Assembly: GCA_965218775.1 (NCBI GenBank) | Contig: CBDCLS010000005.1 | Coordinates: forward strand, 1,798,001 to 1,862,000 | Direction of reading: 5' to 3' | Source: CAUZIZ01 sp965218775 | Lineage (GTDB): Bacteria; Acidobacteriota; UBA6911; RPQK01; JAJDTT01 | DNA: 64,000 bases | Shown: in pieces, positions 1-9,500 of the stretch | How the letters are laid out: each line of letters begins with the position of its first letter | Numbering within the stretch: position 1 is the stretch's first letter | The notes under the pieces: generated by a model | The model's input: the letters and a program-made list of their open reading frames with translations, nothing else | Databases searched by the model: none | Told to the model about the DNA's origin: nothing | Program-made: the position numbers and the translations under genes

Positions 1-503
1 CGATTCGAGTCGACTACGAAGAGTGCATCAGGCAACCGATCCATATCCCTGATTCCACGCAGGTTCTTCTCGAGCTTCTTACGCTCGCGCTCCAACCGGG
101 CAACTTCCTTCTTCGATAGCTTTTCATAGAAGCCATCGGCGCGCTTCTCTTCCAGATCTTTGTAGCGTTTGATGCTGTTTCGAACGGTCACGAAGTTCGT
201 GAGCAGCCCCCCCAGCCAGCGGTTGTTCACGTAGTACATTCCACAGCGTAGGGCCTCTTCAGAGATCGACTCCTGAGCCTGTCTCTTAGTTCCAACAAAC
301 AGGACGGTCTTGCCCCGCGACGACATATGGGTAAGGAACTCTACCGCCTCCTTGAAGAGTTTGAGTGTCGTCTGGAGATCTACGATGTGGATTCCGTTTC
401 GCTGACCAAAAATGTAGGGTTTCATCTTCGGATTCCAGCGGCGGGTCTGGTGTCCGAAATGGACACCCGCTTCCAGCAACTGTTTAATCGAGATCGCGCT
501 CAA
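1..503 (-). CDS. rpsB: 30S ribosomal protein S2 (N-terminal part, runs off the window)
   Basis: This is ribosomal protein uS2 of the small subunit. Reading the minus strand from 503 gives a TTG start followed by SAISIKQLLEAGVHFGHQT and later RRWNPKMKPYIFGQRNGIHI, the hallmark N-terminus of S2. A purine-rich Shine-Dalgarno (GGAGGGGG) ends four bases before the TTG, which fixes the start. About 167 codons are visible and the frame is open to the window edge, so the C-terminal third is missing. It lies 15 bases downstream of rpsI on the same strand, giving the order rplM-rpsI-rpsB, and is probably co-transcribed with them. Confidence 0.95.
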   Translation of the reverse strand, partial: MSAISIKQLLEAGVHFGHQTRRWNPKMKPYIFGQRNGIHIVDLQTTLKLFKEAVEFLTHMSSRGKTVLFVGTKRQAQESISEEALRCGMYYVNNRWLGGLLTNFVTVRNSIKRYKDLEEKRADGFYEKLSKKEVARLERERKKLEKNLRGIRDMDRLPDALFVVDSN

Positions 504-518
504 GCAACCCCCTCCCGC

Positions 519-932
519 CTATCGCTTGGAGAATTGGAATCGCTTGCGTGCACCTGGCTGGCCATACTTCTTTCGCTCCTTGATCCGCTCGTCCCGCCTC
601 AAGAAGCCGGGTTTCTTGAGGACCGCACGCAACTCCGGGTCATACCTGAGGAGCGCCCGAGCTATGCCTAGGCGAATCGCTCCTGCCTGCCCTGTATACC
701 CCCCACCTTTGACGTTTACATAGACGTCAAACTTGTCTGAATTCTCGGTTTCCTGAAGGGGTTGACTGACGATGGTCCGCTGCGTCGCGTGCTTGAAATA
801 CTCTTGAACGTCTATATGGTTTACGACAACCTGACCGCTGCCGGGCATGAGGAACACCCGTGCGGTGGCAGTCTTCCGCTTGCCGGTACCATAGTATTGA
901 ACCTTCTCTAGGGCGGTCTCTCCACTTTCCAT
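519..932 (-). CDS. rpsI: 30S ribosomal protein S9
   Basis: Ribosomal protein uS9, whose basic tail reaches the P-site tRNA. The product has YYGTGKRKTATARVFL near the start, GGGYTGQAGAIRLGIARAL in the middle and the usual basic C-terminus ending QFSKR. Length is about 137 residues from ATG 932, close to the family's 130. In-frame TTG 941 and GTG 938 would add three or two residues; ATG 932 is preferred because it is the standard codon, though no strong Shine-Dalgarno separates the options. It follows rplM by about ten bases. Confidence 0.95.
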   Translation of the reverse strand: MESGETALEKVQYYGTGKRKTATARVFLMPGSGQVVVNHIDVQEYFKHATQRTIVSQPLQETENSDKFDVYVNVKGGGYTGQAGAIRLGIARALLRYDPELRAVLKKPGFLRRDERIKERKKYGQPGARKRFQFSKR

Positions 933-942
933 GATCACCAAT

Positions 943-1386
943 TCAAAGTGCTAGCGGTTCCGGTTTCTGGGCCTCATGGGGATGCTCCTCGCCGCCATAA
1001 ACCTTCAGCTTGCTGAGCATCTTCTTCCCCAATTTGTTCTTTGGGAGCATGCCGCGGACGGCAAATCTGATGACGCGCTCAGGGCGCTTTTCCAGAAGCT
1101 CTTGGGCCGAGGTCTCTTTCAACCCCCCCGGATAGCCGCTATGTGAATAGTAGGTTTTCTGAGTCCTCTTTTTACCCGTAAGCTTGACCTTGCCAGCGTT
1201 CACTACGATGACAAAATCACCCGTGTCGAGGAAGTCAGTATACCACGCCTTATTCTTGCCCATGAGGATCGTCGCGATCCCTGTTGCCAGGCGGCCCAGG
1301 ACCTGATCCTGGGCATCGACGACGAACCACTTCTTCTCTGCATCCGCCTTCGGCAAAAATGTCTTACTTGTTATGACTACACTCAT
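943..1386 (-). CDS. rplM: 50S ribosomal protein L13
   Basis: Ribosomal protein uL13 of the large subunit, 147 residues (family about 142). Recognisable segments are KKWFVVDAQDQVLGRLAT, the DFVIVVNAGKVKLTGKK block and RGMLPKNKLGKKMLSKLKVY. It is the first gene of the rplM-rpsI-rpsB group. A strong promoter lies 36-64 bases upstream of the start. The ten bases ATGAGTGTAG occur twice in a row just before and at the start codon; the downstream ATG is the one in frame with the protein. Confidence 0.96.
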   Translation of the reverse strand: MSVVITSKTFLPKADAEKKWFVVDAQDQVLGRLATGIATILMGKNKAWYTDFLDTGDFVIVVNAGKVKLTGKKRTQKTYYSHSGYPGGLKETSAQELLEKRPERVIRFAVRGMLPKNKLGKKMLSKLKVYGGEEHPHEAQKPEPLAL

Positions 1387-1421
1387 AAGCTACACTCATT
1401 CCTCGCTAACGAGAACGTGCA

Positions 1422-1450
1422 AAGTTACCGAAACTTCTTCCTCCTGTCAA
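1422..1450 (-). promoter_or_regulatory. Sigma-70-type promoter for rplM-rpsI-rpsB
   Basis: On the minus strand, TTGACA (1445-1450) and TAACTT (1422-1427) are separated by exactly 17 bases. The -35 box is perfect and the -10 is a fair match. It points into rplM, whose start is 36 bases beyond the -10 box. Confidence 0.65.
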
Positions 1451-1511
1451 GATCCACGACCTCTATATGACGCTACTTCAGTAGATCCGCTACGCCAAAC
1501 AAGTCCTCGGC

Positions 1512-1541
1512 TTGACAAACTGGCGGGCTTTTCTGTTCAAT
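1512..1541 (+). promoter_or_regulatory. Possible promoter for the pil cluster
   Basis: TTGACA (1512-1517) is followed after 18 bases by TTCAAT (1536-1541), a weak -10. It lies 46 bases upstream of the pilM start and points into it. The -35 is perfect, but the -10 is poor, so this is only a candidate. Confidence 0.35.
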
Positions 1542-1587
1542 CGTCTTACCCCACCGCATCCTGCCCCGCTTCCAAGACCTATCCTCA

Positions 1588-2664
1588 TTGGATACTCAGG
1601 TGTGGTTCGGATCCTCCAACTCAAGTCTGGTCGGAGTAGATATCGGTTCCTCGGCGATCAAATTGGTCGATCTCAAACGGCTGGGGGCAAACGGGTACGA
1701 ACTAGTCTCCCTGGTCCTACAACCACTCCCCCAGGGAAGCATCGTGGAGGGAGAGGTTCGCTCCGAATCCCAGGTCGTCGACGCAATCCAACGTAGCTTC
1801 CAGGTCGCCAAAACTCGCAAACGCAAGATCGCGACCTCGCTCCCAGGGAGCTCCGTGATTATCAAGAGAGTCTCCCTACCCGCCCGAGACGAACAAGAAC
1901 TGGCGCAGGGGATACGATGGGAGGCAGAGCACTCAATCCCTTTCGATATGTCGGACGTGCACCTGGACTATCAGGTGCTCAACAAAGACACGAAGGGCAA
2001 GGGGCTGCAGACCATCCTGGTCGCCGCAAAGCGGGACAAGATTGCGGAACGGATCAGACTCGCTTCCCTGGCCAACTGTATCCCCGTGGTCATAGACGTC
2101 GACTGTTTGGCGCTCTTGAACGCCTATGAGTACAACTACCAGCCAGGTCCTGCTGATACCGTAGCCCTCCTCGACGTGGGAAGTTCCGTCACTCATCTGA
2201 TCCTCCTCCAAGGCCGGGAGCTTCTCTTCACCCGAAACATGACCGTGGGAGGAAGCTACTACAGCGACTTCCTGAGAAAGCAACTCGGCCTTTCCTACGA
2301 AGCAGCTGAACGGTCCAAGTTGGGCCTGGGCGGCCTCGAAGAACCGATCCAGAGCCAGGCTGCAGCGATTCTCCAGTCGGTTTCCGACCTGCTGGTTCTC
2401 GAAATCGAGAGAACCTTGGACTTTTTCAAGGCAAGCTCGGAAGGCGTCGCGCCCCAGCGAATATTTCTCAGCGGTGGTGGTTCCAGAAGTAGAGGCCTAC
2501 GGCACTCACTGCAGCAAAAGCTACACTTGCCGGTCCAGTTCCTGGAACCCTTCAAGAAGATCCAGGTAGGCCCACAGTCCTACCCTTCAAAGCAACTATC
2601 CAGCCACGCAAGCCAGTCTGCGGTGGCCTTGGGATTGGCGCTGCGATCGGCCCGGGAACGATGA
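1588..2664 (+). CDS. pilM: Type IV pilus assembly protein PilM
   Basis: Actin-like cytoplasmic ATPase that binds the N-terminus of PilN and couples the inner-membrane alignment complex of type IV pili. The 358-residue product has the PilM/FtsA-fold phosphate motifs: VGVDIGSSAIKLVDL near residue 15, a second phosphate loop in LLDVGSSVTHLILLQG around residue 195, and an adenosine motif near IFLSGGGSRSRGL. No membrane segment is evident. Start TTG 1588 is the first start of the frame that leaves the family's usual short N-terminal extension. The stop overlaps the ATG of pilN by four bases, so translation is probably coupled. Confidence 0.93.
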   Translation: MDTQVWFGSSNSSLVGVDIGSSAIKLVDLKRLGANGYELVSLVLQPLPQGSIVEGEVRSESQVVDAIQRSFQVAKTRKRKIATSLPGSSVIIKRVSLPARDEQELAQGIRWEAEHSIPFDMSDVHLDYQVLNKDTKGKGLQTILVAAKRDKIAERIRLASLANCIPVVIDVDCLALLNAYEYNYQPGPADTVALLDVGSSVTHLILLQGRELLFTRNMTVGGSYYSDFLRKQLGLSYEAAERSKLGLGGLEEPIQSQAAAILQSVSDLLVLEIERTLDFFKASSEGVAPQRIFLSGGGSRSRGLRHSLQQKLHLPVQFLEPFKKIQVGPQSYPSKQLSSHASQSAVALGLALRSARER

Positions 2665-3203
2665 TTCAGATCAATTTACTGCGCCAGTATCCCAGTAGTG
2701 CAGGAACAAGAATCTTGGGTTGGCCTAGTCCCAGGAAGGTTGGAACCTTGCTCGTCTTAGTGATCTTGGGCCATGTCGGCTGGCAGTACCTGGCCCTCCT
2801 CCACCGGAAATCCCAGGCTGCGGCCAGGATCGAGACACTAGGGAGGAGACAGAAAGAAGCCGAAGCTACTCAGTCGAGGCTGGCGCAGGTCAAGGTCAGA
2901 CTGACCCAATTGGAAGAGCAGCTTGAGGCGATAGAGCATCTCAGGAAGCGGCAAAAGGGCCCACTCGGTCTGGTGAACGCAATCACCGAAAGCCTGCCTC
3001 GCCTCCCTATTCTTTGGCTGACGGTACTGGAGGAAGAAGATCGAGTCATGAGCATCGAGGGCGAGGCCCGCAGCCTCGCCAGTATCACCGATTTCATTAC
3101 TACCTTGAAGCGCAGCCCGGCCCTCACACGAGTCGATCTGTCCGGTTGGGAAGCAAGCGACAAAACGCTTAGGTTTCGAGCCGAGTCTGAAGTTTCATAT
3201 TGA
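2661..3203 (+). CDS. pilN: Type IV pilus inner-membrane protein PilN
   Basis: Bitopic inner-membrane protein linking PilM in the cytoplasm to PilO in the periplasm. The product (180 residues) begins MIQINLL, matching the INLLP motif by which PilN contacts PilM, then has one hydrophobic segment (about residues 28-50), a long coiled coil (about 50-95) and a ferredoxin-like C-terminal domain. Identification rests on the N-terminal motif, topology and position between pilM and pilO rather than on strong sequence conservation. It overlaps pilM and is separated from pilO by three bases. Confidence 0.85.
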   Translation: MIQINLLRQYPSSAGTRILGWPSPRKVGTLLVLVILGHVGWQYLALLHRKSQAAARIETLGRRQKEAEATQSRLAQVKVRLTQLEEQLEAIEHLRKRQKGPLGLVNAITESLPRLPILWLTVLEEEDRVMSIEGEARSLASITDFITTLKRSPALTRVDLSGWEASDKTLRFRAESEVSY

Positions 3204-3206
3204 CCC

Positions 3207-3803
3207 ATGGACGAGCAGGCTGGCCGCAAACCCGGCTCACAAAGAAAAGATCGTCCTATCAGGTTAACCGTGCTGAGCGCGCTGGTCTCGGTTCTGTTCC
3301 ATGTTGTGTGCATTTGGCCCCTCCAGACTGAACTCGACTCGCTGGCCAAACAGGAGCACGACCTGAAGACTGTCCTCTCTCAGAAAAGGAGCAACGGCAG
3401 AGCTCTATCCCAATCGATCGAGAGTCTCAACCGGGTTCGGACCAGGTTGGGCCAGCTTCAGACGGGCTTGGCCCAAAGGGAGGGCCCCTCCATCATGGCT
3501 CAGATCCAACAGCTGGCCAGGAACTCGGGTCTCGAGATCACGAGCTTCGTGCCCCTCGACAGAGTCCCTGGCCGCTTCTATCAGGAACATCCTTCGCGGA
3601 TCTCGCTGGAAGGGGGGTTCCACAACCTGGGTCGCTTCCTTGAGGAGGTGAGCACTTGCGAAACGGTCATTAACGTCACGAACATCGCGATCAAGAGGGT
3701 GGCCGGAGATCCGAGGTCGGGGACCAGTCTTCAGGCCAGGTTGACCGCTTCCACCTTTGTCTTGCTAGATCCTGGATCTGCTCCAGAGGAGGAGACAGAT
3801 TGA
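3207..3803 (+). CDS. pilO: Type IV pilus inner-membrane protein PilO
   Basis: Predicted partner of PilN in the pilus alignment subcomplex. The 198-residue product has a basic N-terminus, one membrane segment near residues 22-40, a coiled coil (about 45-95) and a C-terminal domain (IMAQIQQLARNSGLEITSF ... LEGGFHNLGRFLEEVS) that matches the PilO family. Its stop codon overlaps the start of the secretin gene, so the four pil genes form one translationally coupled unit. Confidence 0.87.
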   Translation: MDEQAGRKPGSQRKDRPIRLTVLSALVSVLFHVVCIWPLQTELDSLAKQEHDLKTVLSQKRSNGRALSQSIESLNRVRTRLGQLQTGLAQREGPSIMAQIQQLARNSGLEITSFVPLDRVPGRFYQEHPSRISLEGGFHNLGRFLEEVSTCETVINVTNIAIKRVAGDPRSGTSLQARLTASTFVLLDPGSAPEEETD

Positions 3804-5461
3804 GTCTGTTCATGATCCTACTGCTCGCCGCGGCTCTTGCGTGTGCCGAGCCGGCTCGAGCTCAGAAATACGACTCCCAAGGGAAGAGGGACCCCTTTCT
3901 TCGAATACTGGTTGAAACGGGGCCTCATCAACGCCACACGCCAGAAACTCCGCCTCAGGCGACGCCCGACACCCTTGCTGGCCTCTCAATTGAACAGGTT
4001 TCCGTTACGGGCCTGGCCTTCCGTGGGCGCAGGAAATTGGCGCTCCTCCAAGGCAGTGGGCCGCGCACCTACCTGGCCCCCATCGGAAGCAAGCTCCGGG
4101 ATGGAGATGTCATGGAGCTCTCGTCCGCTTCGGTCACGTTCATCCGCAGGGAGGACGCTCACAGAGTCGTCAAGTGGGTCGCTCAGTCCTCCCCAAGCGA
4201 GCGCCCGTCTCCAACGTCTGCTCGCCCTTCGAGCTCCCAAACCAGCGACAAGAAGCTCGAGGCCGCGCCGCGGAGCTTGGAGCCAGAGGCAACTACTCAG
4301 CTCATCTCGCTCAAACTGGTAGAGGTTTCACTGTCCGACTTTTTCAGGGTCATCTCTGAACTGGGCAATCTGAACCTTCTGATCGACCCCGATATTTCAG
4401 GAACGCTGACTCTACACGTCCAATCGGTACCCTGGCCCCAGATCCTCGCGGCGGTCCTGAGCAGCTACGGACTGGAGGAGACCACACTGGGGAGAATCGT
4501 TCGTATTTCCAGGAGGGAAACCCGAGCTGCCGAGAGAAAGGCAAAGCGACTTCTCGAGAAGACCGAACTGCTGGATCAACAGATCGTCACCCGAGCCACA
4601 CAGCTCAACTACACCTCCGGCAAGGAAATCGTGAGCGCGCTGCAAAATCAGCTTTCGGAACGGGGCCAGCTTCACCTGGACGAACGGACCAATACGCTGA
4701 TCATCACGGACATCCTCGATAAGGTAGAACAGATTGACAAGCTGGCAGCCGGGCTCGATCTACCCGAATTCCAGGTCGAGATCGAGGCAAGGATCATCCA
4801 AGCAACCACGAATTTCGTTCGCGAGCTCGGCACTAGATTGGGGCTGGCCCTCGGTTCCCCCGGCAGCGCCGTTCGAGGAACGTTAAACGTCGCGATCCCG
4901 GCTCAGCAGTCGCTGGCGACCGCCGGAGTCACAATCGGCCGGATGCTGGACACGACGCTTCTTGACGCGATGCTTTCGGCCGCCGAGACAAGGGGTGAGG
5001 TACGGATTCTCTCGAGGCCGAGGGTGAGCGCGCAGAGTAATGCAGAAGCGATCATCACCCAGGGAGCCAGAATCCCGATCCCAGTTCAGCAGAACTTCAC
5101 CACTACCGTCCGATTCGAAACCGCAGCCCTGCGACTCGTGGTCACTCCCACGGTCACACGGGAGGAAACAATTGTTCTCAAGATCAGAGTAGAGAATAAT
5201 GTTCCCGATTTCACACGCACGGTCCTGGGGATACCGACGATCTTGACGAGCGAATCGCAGACGGTAGTCCTACTCCCCAACGCCGGGACCACGGTGATCG
5301 GAGGGATCTTCTTGGAAACGGAACGCAAGCAGAAGCAAAAGGTGCCTGGCTTGGGGAAGATTCCCATCATGGGGGTGCTGTTCAGGAGGAGCTTCCAGCA
5401 ACGGGAGACCCAGGAGATCTTGTTCTTCATCACTGCTAGAATCAAAGAAACCCTTGGATAA
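3800..5461 (+). CDS. pilQ: Secretin PilQ with an N-terminal PilP-like domain
   Basis: Outer-membrane secretin through which the pilus fibre exits. The 553-residue product has a signal peptide (about residues 1-21, ending ARAQ), then a PilP-like segment containing the typical KRDPFL and a beta-rich stretch (LSIEQVSVTGLAFRGRRKLA, about 60-125), a Ser/Pro-rich linker, an N0/STN domain (about 165-245, SLKLVEVSLSDFFRVISELG), an N1 domain with NERTNTLIITD-like text (DERTNTLIITD), and the secretin core ending in VPGLGKIPIMGVLFR. No separate pilP is present, and the front end suggests PilP and PilQ are fused here. Start is TTG 3800, overlapping the pilO stop. Confidence 0.9.
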   Translation: MSLFMILLLAAALACAEPARAQKYDSQGKRDPFLRILVETGPHQRHTPETPPQATPDTLAGLSIEQVSVTGLAFRGRRKLALLQGSGPRTYLAPIGSKLRDGDVMELSSASVTFIRREDAHRVVKWVAQSSPSERPSPTSARPSSSQTSDKKLEAAPRSLEPEATTQLISLKLVEVSLSDFFRVISELGNLNLLIDPDISGTLTLHVQSVPWPQILAAVLSSYGLEETTLGRIVRISRRETRAAERKAKRLLEKTELLDQQIVTRATQLNYTSGKEIVSALQNQLSERGQLHLDERTNTLIITDILDKVEQIDKLAAGLDLPEFQVEIEARIIQATTNFVRELGTRLGLALGSPGSAVRGTLNVAIPAQQSLATAGVTIGRMLDTTLLDAMLSAAETRGEVRILSRPRVSAQSNAEAIITQGARIPIPVQQNFTTTVRFETAALRLVVTPTVTREETIVLKIRVENNVPDFTRTVLGIPTILTSESQTVVLLPNAGTTVIGGIFLETERKQKQKVPGLGKIPIMGVLFRRSFQQRETQEILFFITARIKETLG

Positions 5462-6521
5462 CTTTTCGCGGCGCTATCAACGTTTGCTCAAGAGATTTCA
5501 AGACCTCGATCTCGAGGGATTGATCGTCACGCACTCTCCCAACCTCAACTATCTCTTCAATTTTGCTGGGAGCAGCGGACTCGCCTGCTGCATTCGTGAG
5601 GAGGCCATCCTCCTCGTCGACTCTCGCTATCTGGAACAAGCTCAGGCATCCGCCGTCAACTGTGAGGTCCGGCTCAGCTCCTCGTCACTTCTGGCCGGCC
5701 TCAGGGAACTGCTAGAGGGGACCCGCTCGCCCCGACATCGCACCAGGGTCGGGGTGGAGGCGAAGCACCTGTCACACCAGTCCTTCCTGGAGATAGATTC
5801 GTGGGGACTGCAGCTTGATTGGATCCCGTCCTCTGACCTGGTCGAGGAACTGCGCATGATCAAGTCTGAGGATGAGGTGACCTTGATGCGGAAGGCATTT
5901 GAGATCGCGCAAGCGGGATACGGGTGTTTCCTGGATCAGGTCAAACCAGGCTACTCAGAGGTGCAGCTGGCAGGAATCCTGGAGTTCGAGTTACGAAAGG
6001 CGGGGGGTGAAGGCATCTCATTTGAGACAATCGTGGCTTCTGGCCCACGTTCTTCCCTGCCCCACGGGGTGGCCTCATCCAGAGTCCTGCAGGAAAAAGA
6101 GCTCCTACTCTGCGATTTCGGGGTTCGTCATCTTGGCTACAGCAGCGATCTGACCAGAGTCCGTCTCCCGGGAAAAACAACCAAACCGGACATCTACGAC
6201 ATCGTTCAAAAAGCATGGCAAGCGGCCCTAGAGATGATTCGACCCGGTGTCTCCGCCTCCGAGGTAGACGCTGCAGCCCGGCAGGTGATCGCCCAGCACG
6301 GCTATGGAGACAACTTCGGCCACAGTACCGGCCATGGTCTGGGTCTGGAGGTACACGAACTGCCTGCCATCTCCTCCCGAGGCACAGCACGCCTGGAGCC
6401 GGGGATGGTGTTTACGGTGGAACCAGGAATCTATCTGCCCGGACGCTATGGAGTCCGGATCGAGGACGTGGTCGTAGTCACCGAGAAAGGCTACTCTCTG
6501 CTCTCCGATCCTGAGAAGTGA
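5454..6521 (+). CDS. Xaa-Pro peptidase, M24 family (PepP/PepQ-like)
   Basis: Cytoplasmic metallopeptidase that removes residues next to proline. The 355-residue product has a creatinase-like N-terminal domain (about 1-125) and a pita-bread catalytic domain. Metal ligands are visible: the two Asp in CDFGVRHLGYSSDLTR, the His in HSTGHGLGLEVHE, and the two Glu in FTVEPGIYL and YGVRIEDVVVV. The TTG start at 5454 overlaps the secretin stop by eight bases. In many bacteria pepP is followed by efp and accBC; here accBC lie 3.5 kb downstream, beyond a TonB receptor, and efp is absent from the interval. Whether it cleaves dipeptides or longer peptides cannot be told. Confidence 0.9.
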   Translation: MDNFSRRYQRLLKRFQDLDLEGLIVTHSPNLNYLFNFAGSSGLACCIREEAILLVDSRYLEQAQASAVNCEVRLSSSSLLAGLRELLEGTRSPRHRTRVGVEAKHLSHQSFLEIDSWGLQLDWIPSSDLVEELRMIKSEDEVTLMRKAFEIAQAGYGCFLDQVKPGYSEVQLAGILEFELRKAGGEGISFETIVASGPRSSLPHGVASSRVLQEKELLLCDFGVRHLGYSSDLTRVRLPGKTTKPDIYDIVQKAWQAALEMIRPGVSASEVDAAARQVIAQHGYGDNFGHSTGHGLGLEVHELPAISSRGTARLEPGMVFTVEPGIYLPGRYGVRIEDVVVVTEKGYSLLSDPEK

Positions 6522-6588
6522 AAGCACCGAGTCTCGAGTACCAAAAAACCCAAGTTAGCGAGCCCGGTGGAGCTCCCCTTCAGAAGCC

Positions 6589-9500
6589 ATGAAACTCATC
6601 CGCGGATTCCCCCTACTGGCCTCCCTGGGACTTTCTCTGTTCCTAGGACCTCTCCTCTGCGCCCAGATCGACACCGGCACCATTCTGGGAACGGTCGCCC
6701 TGGCGGATGGATCGCCGGTAGAGAACGCCCAGGTTTCCATTCGGCGGATGGATACCAACGAAGCGGTTGAGCTCCTCACCAACGATACAGGGTATTTCCG
6801 GCGCGACGGACTCCGGGTGGGAAGGTATCAGATCGTCGTCCTGTTGGAGGGATTCAGGAGAGAAGTCCTCCGAGATCTGGTTCTTCTGGTGGGCCAGTCC
6901 CTACGGGCGGATTTCCAGCTCCAGAAAGGGACCACCACCGATGAAGCAGTAAACGAGGCTGAGGCTGTTCTACTGGGGCAAGGAAGAACGGATGTGGGGC
7001 AGGTCATCGACCAGGAGAAACTCGACTCTCTCCCGGTCAACACCCGCGACATCACGAAACTGGCAGGGCTGGCAGCCGGGGCTACTCCCTCTGCGGTGAA
7101 CCCGGGCAATGTCCAGGTCATGGGAATGAGATTCAAGGACAATCTCACCTACATCGATGGCACCCTCTTCACTCACGGAGACGGCGAGACGTCGTTCAAG
7201 GCCAGCACCGATGCCTTGCAGGAGTTCGATGTGAAAACTGGTCTCTATGGGGCCGAGTACGGGATTCGCCCAGGAGGACAGATCACTGCGGTGACCAAAA
7301 GCGGCAGCAATGAAGTCCACGGCAGCCTGTACGGGTTCCACAGGAACGACAATCTGGACGCCCGGAACTTCTTCGAACAGAGGAAGGCTGAGTTCAAGCG
7401 CAACCAGCTGGGTGCCACCCTGGGCGGCCCCCTCCTGATTCCAGGACTCTTAGATGGCAGGGACCGGGCATGGTTCTTCGTCTCCTACCAGTTCCGGTCG
7501 ATTCGGGAAACCAGACCCCTGACAGGGGTCGTTCCCACCGATGCGGAAAAGCGAGGCGAGTTCTCGTCCCCGATCCTGGATCCGTCGACGGGAGAACGTT
7601 TTCCAGAAAACCGGCTGCCCGAGCAGCGCTTGGACCCGGTGGCGAGAAAGTTACTCCCCTTCTGGCCATCGCCCAACACGCCGGGCTCCTTGAACTACAC
7701 CAGTCCCGATTCGACAGCGAATCTCGACAATCCACAGTTCATCACGCGCCTGGATTTCAAGACCTCCGAAAGCAGTCGGTGGACCGGCCGTTTCATCTGG
7801 GATTCCAGTCCCCAGGTGTCCACCCATACCTTCAGCACCTTTTCCTCAGTCCAACCCCTACGCACCTACGGCCAGTCCATCTCCAACACCCGAACCCTTG
7901 GAAGTCACCTGCTGAATGCGGCCAGTGTCCACTGGTTCTTCCGTCCCTACATCGCCGGCCTCTCCAACCCCAAGCCCGAGCTAGCCCGGGACCTGGGCAT
8001 CCCCGAGCTTCTGCAAAGTGAAGCGGATCGCAGTGGCGTTCCCAAGGTAGTCATTCAAGGATTTACGGGGATCGGTGACTTCGCGGCTCTGGGTCATGCC
8101 AATCTCGGCAACTGGCAGGCCAAGGATGACCTGTCCCTGGCCAAGGGTAGCCATACGCTGGGAGGAGGGATCGAATTCCGCCAGCACTATAACTTCTATG
8201 TTATGGAGCGCCGTTCTAGTTTCGAGTTCTTCGACCGTTACAGCGGCAACTCCTTCGCCGATTTCCTTCTGGGCCATCCGGTTCGGACGGAGCTGGGGGC
8301 GGAGGATTTCCGGGGAAACTTCCACCAGAACAGCTTCTACTTCTACGCCAAGGACGTCTGGAGGACAACGCAGCGGCTGACGCTCACCCTGGGTTTGCGT
8401 TACGAGCTGCGGCTCCCCTGGCAGGACAAGCGGGGCTTCATGGCCAATTTCGACCCCGCCAGGGGCCGGTTGGTTCCCTCTCTGCTGGTTGGGCAACCCG
8501 TACCGCCCGAAACCGGTCGCTTCGAGCCCGGGTATCCATTGGTCAGGTGGAACCGGGCATCGGCGTTCCTGCCCCGGCTGGGGCTTTCGTTTCGGCTCAC
8601 GGACAGGGCGGTACTGAGAAGTGGATTCGGGATCTATTCCAACGAGCCCGATCTGAACATGGTTCAGGAGATGGCCAAGAATCCCCGTCCGGGAGCCCAG
8701 CGGCTGGCCTTCCTGGCCCCTCTGGACCAGGCTACGTTGAGCCTGTCCAGGCCTTTTCCAGAAGAACTGGCAGACTCGGCAGCTCCGAACCACTCGGGCC
8801 TGGAGACGCCCCTTCCTCTGGCGGCCACTCACTCCTGGGGGCTCAGTCTTCAGCAGCGGCTGACCTCAGACCTGCTGCTCAATCTGGGGTACCTGGGGTC
8901 TCGTTCGTCCAATCGCTTGGAGACCATTTCCCTAAATGATGCGACTCCTGGGCCGGGGGATCGGCAGCAGCGGCGGCCTTACCCTGACCTACAGACCGTC
9001 GAGATGCCCTTCGCGGATGCCGATGCCTGGTTCCACGGCATGCAAATCCAGGTAGAGAAAAGGCCAGACCGGTGGGGGTTGTCGGCCCTCGTGGGCTTTG
9101 ACTGGTCCCGCCAGATCGACACGGGAGGCGGATACCAGGGTCCACCCTCTCGACGCAGATTCCGATCGCGCAACATGCCGCTGACAGCGAATCGAGCCCT
9201 TTCCGAATTCCATGTACCCAGACGATTGGTCTTGACTGTGGGCTATGATCTTCCCTTCGGAACCGGACGGACCTTTTTTTCTCAGGGGTCAATCTCCAGG
9301 CTGTTGGGCGGCTGGTCGCTCCGAGGGATCGCCAACCTCCAGGACGGCGCCTGGTTCACGGTCTACCTACCCGGAGATCCTCTGGACACCGGCTCCTACC
9401 ACTCCCAATGGCCGGACCGGACCCGAGACCCCAACCTACCCGAATCCGAGCGCACTCCTTCCCGATGGTTCGACACAGAAGCCTTTCGCTCCCCCGGAGA

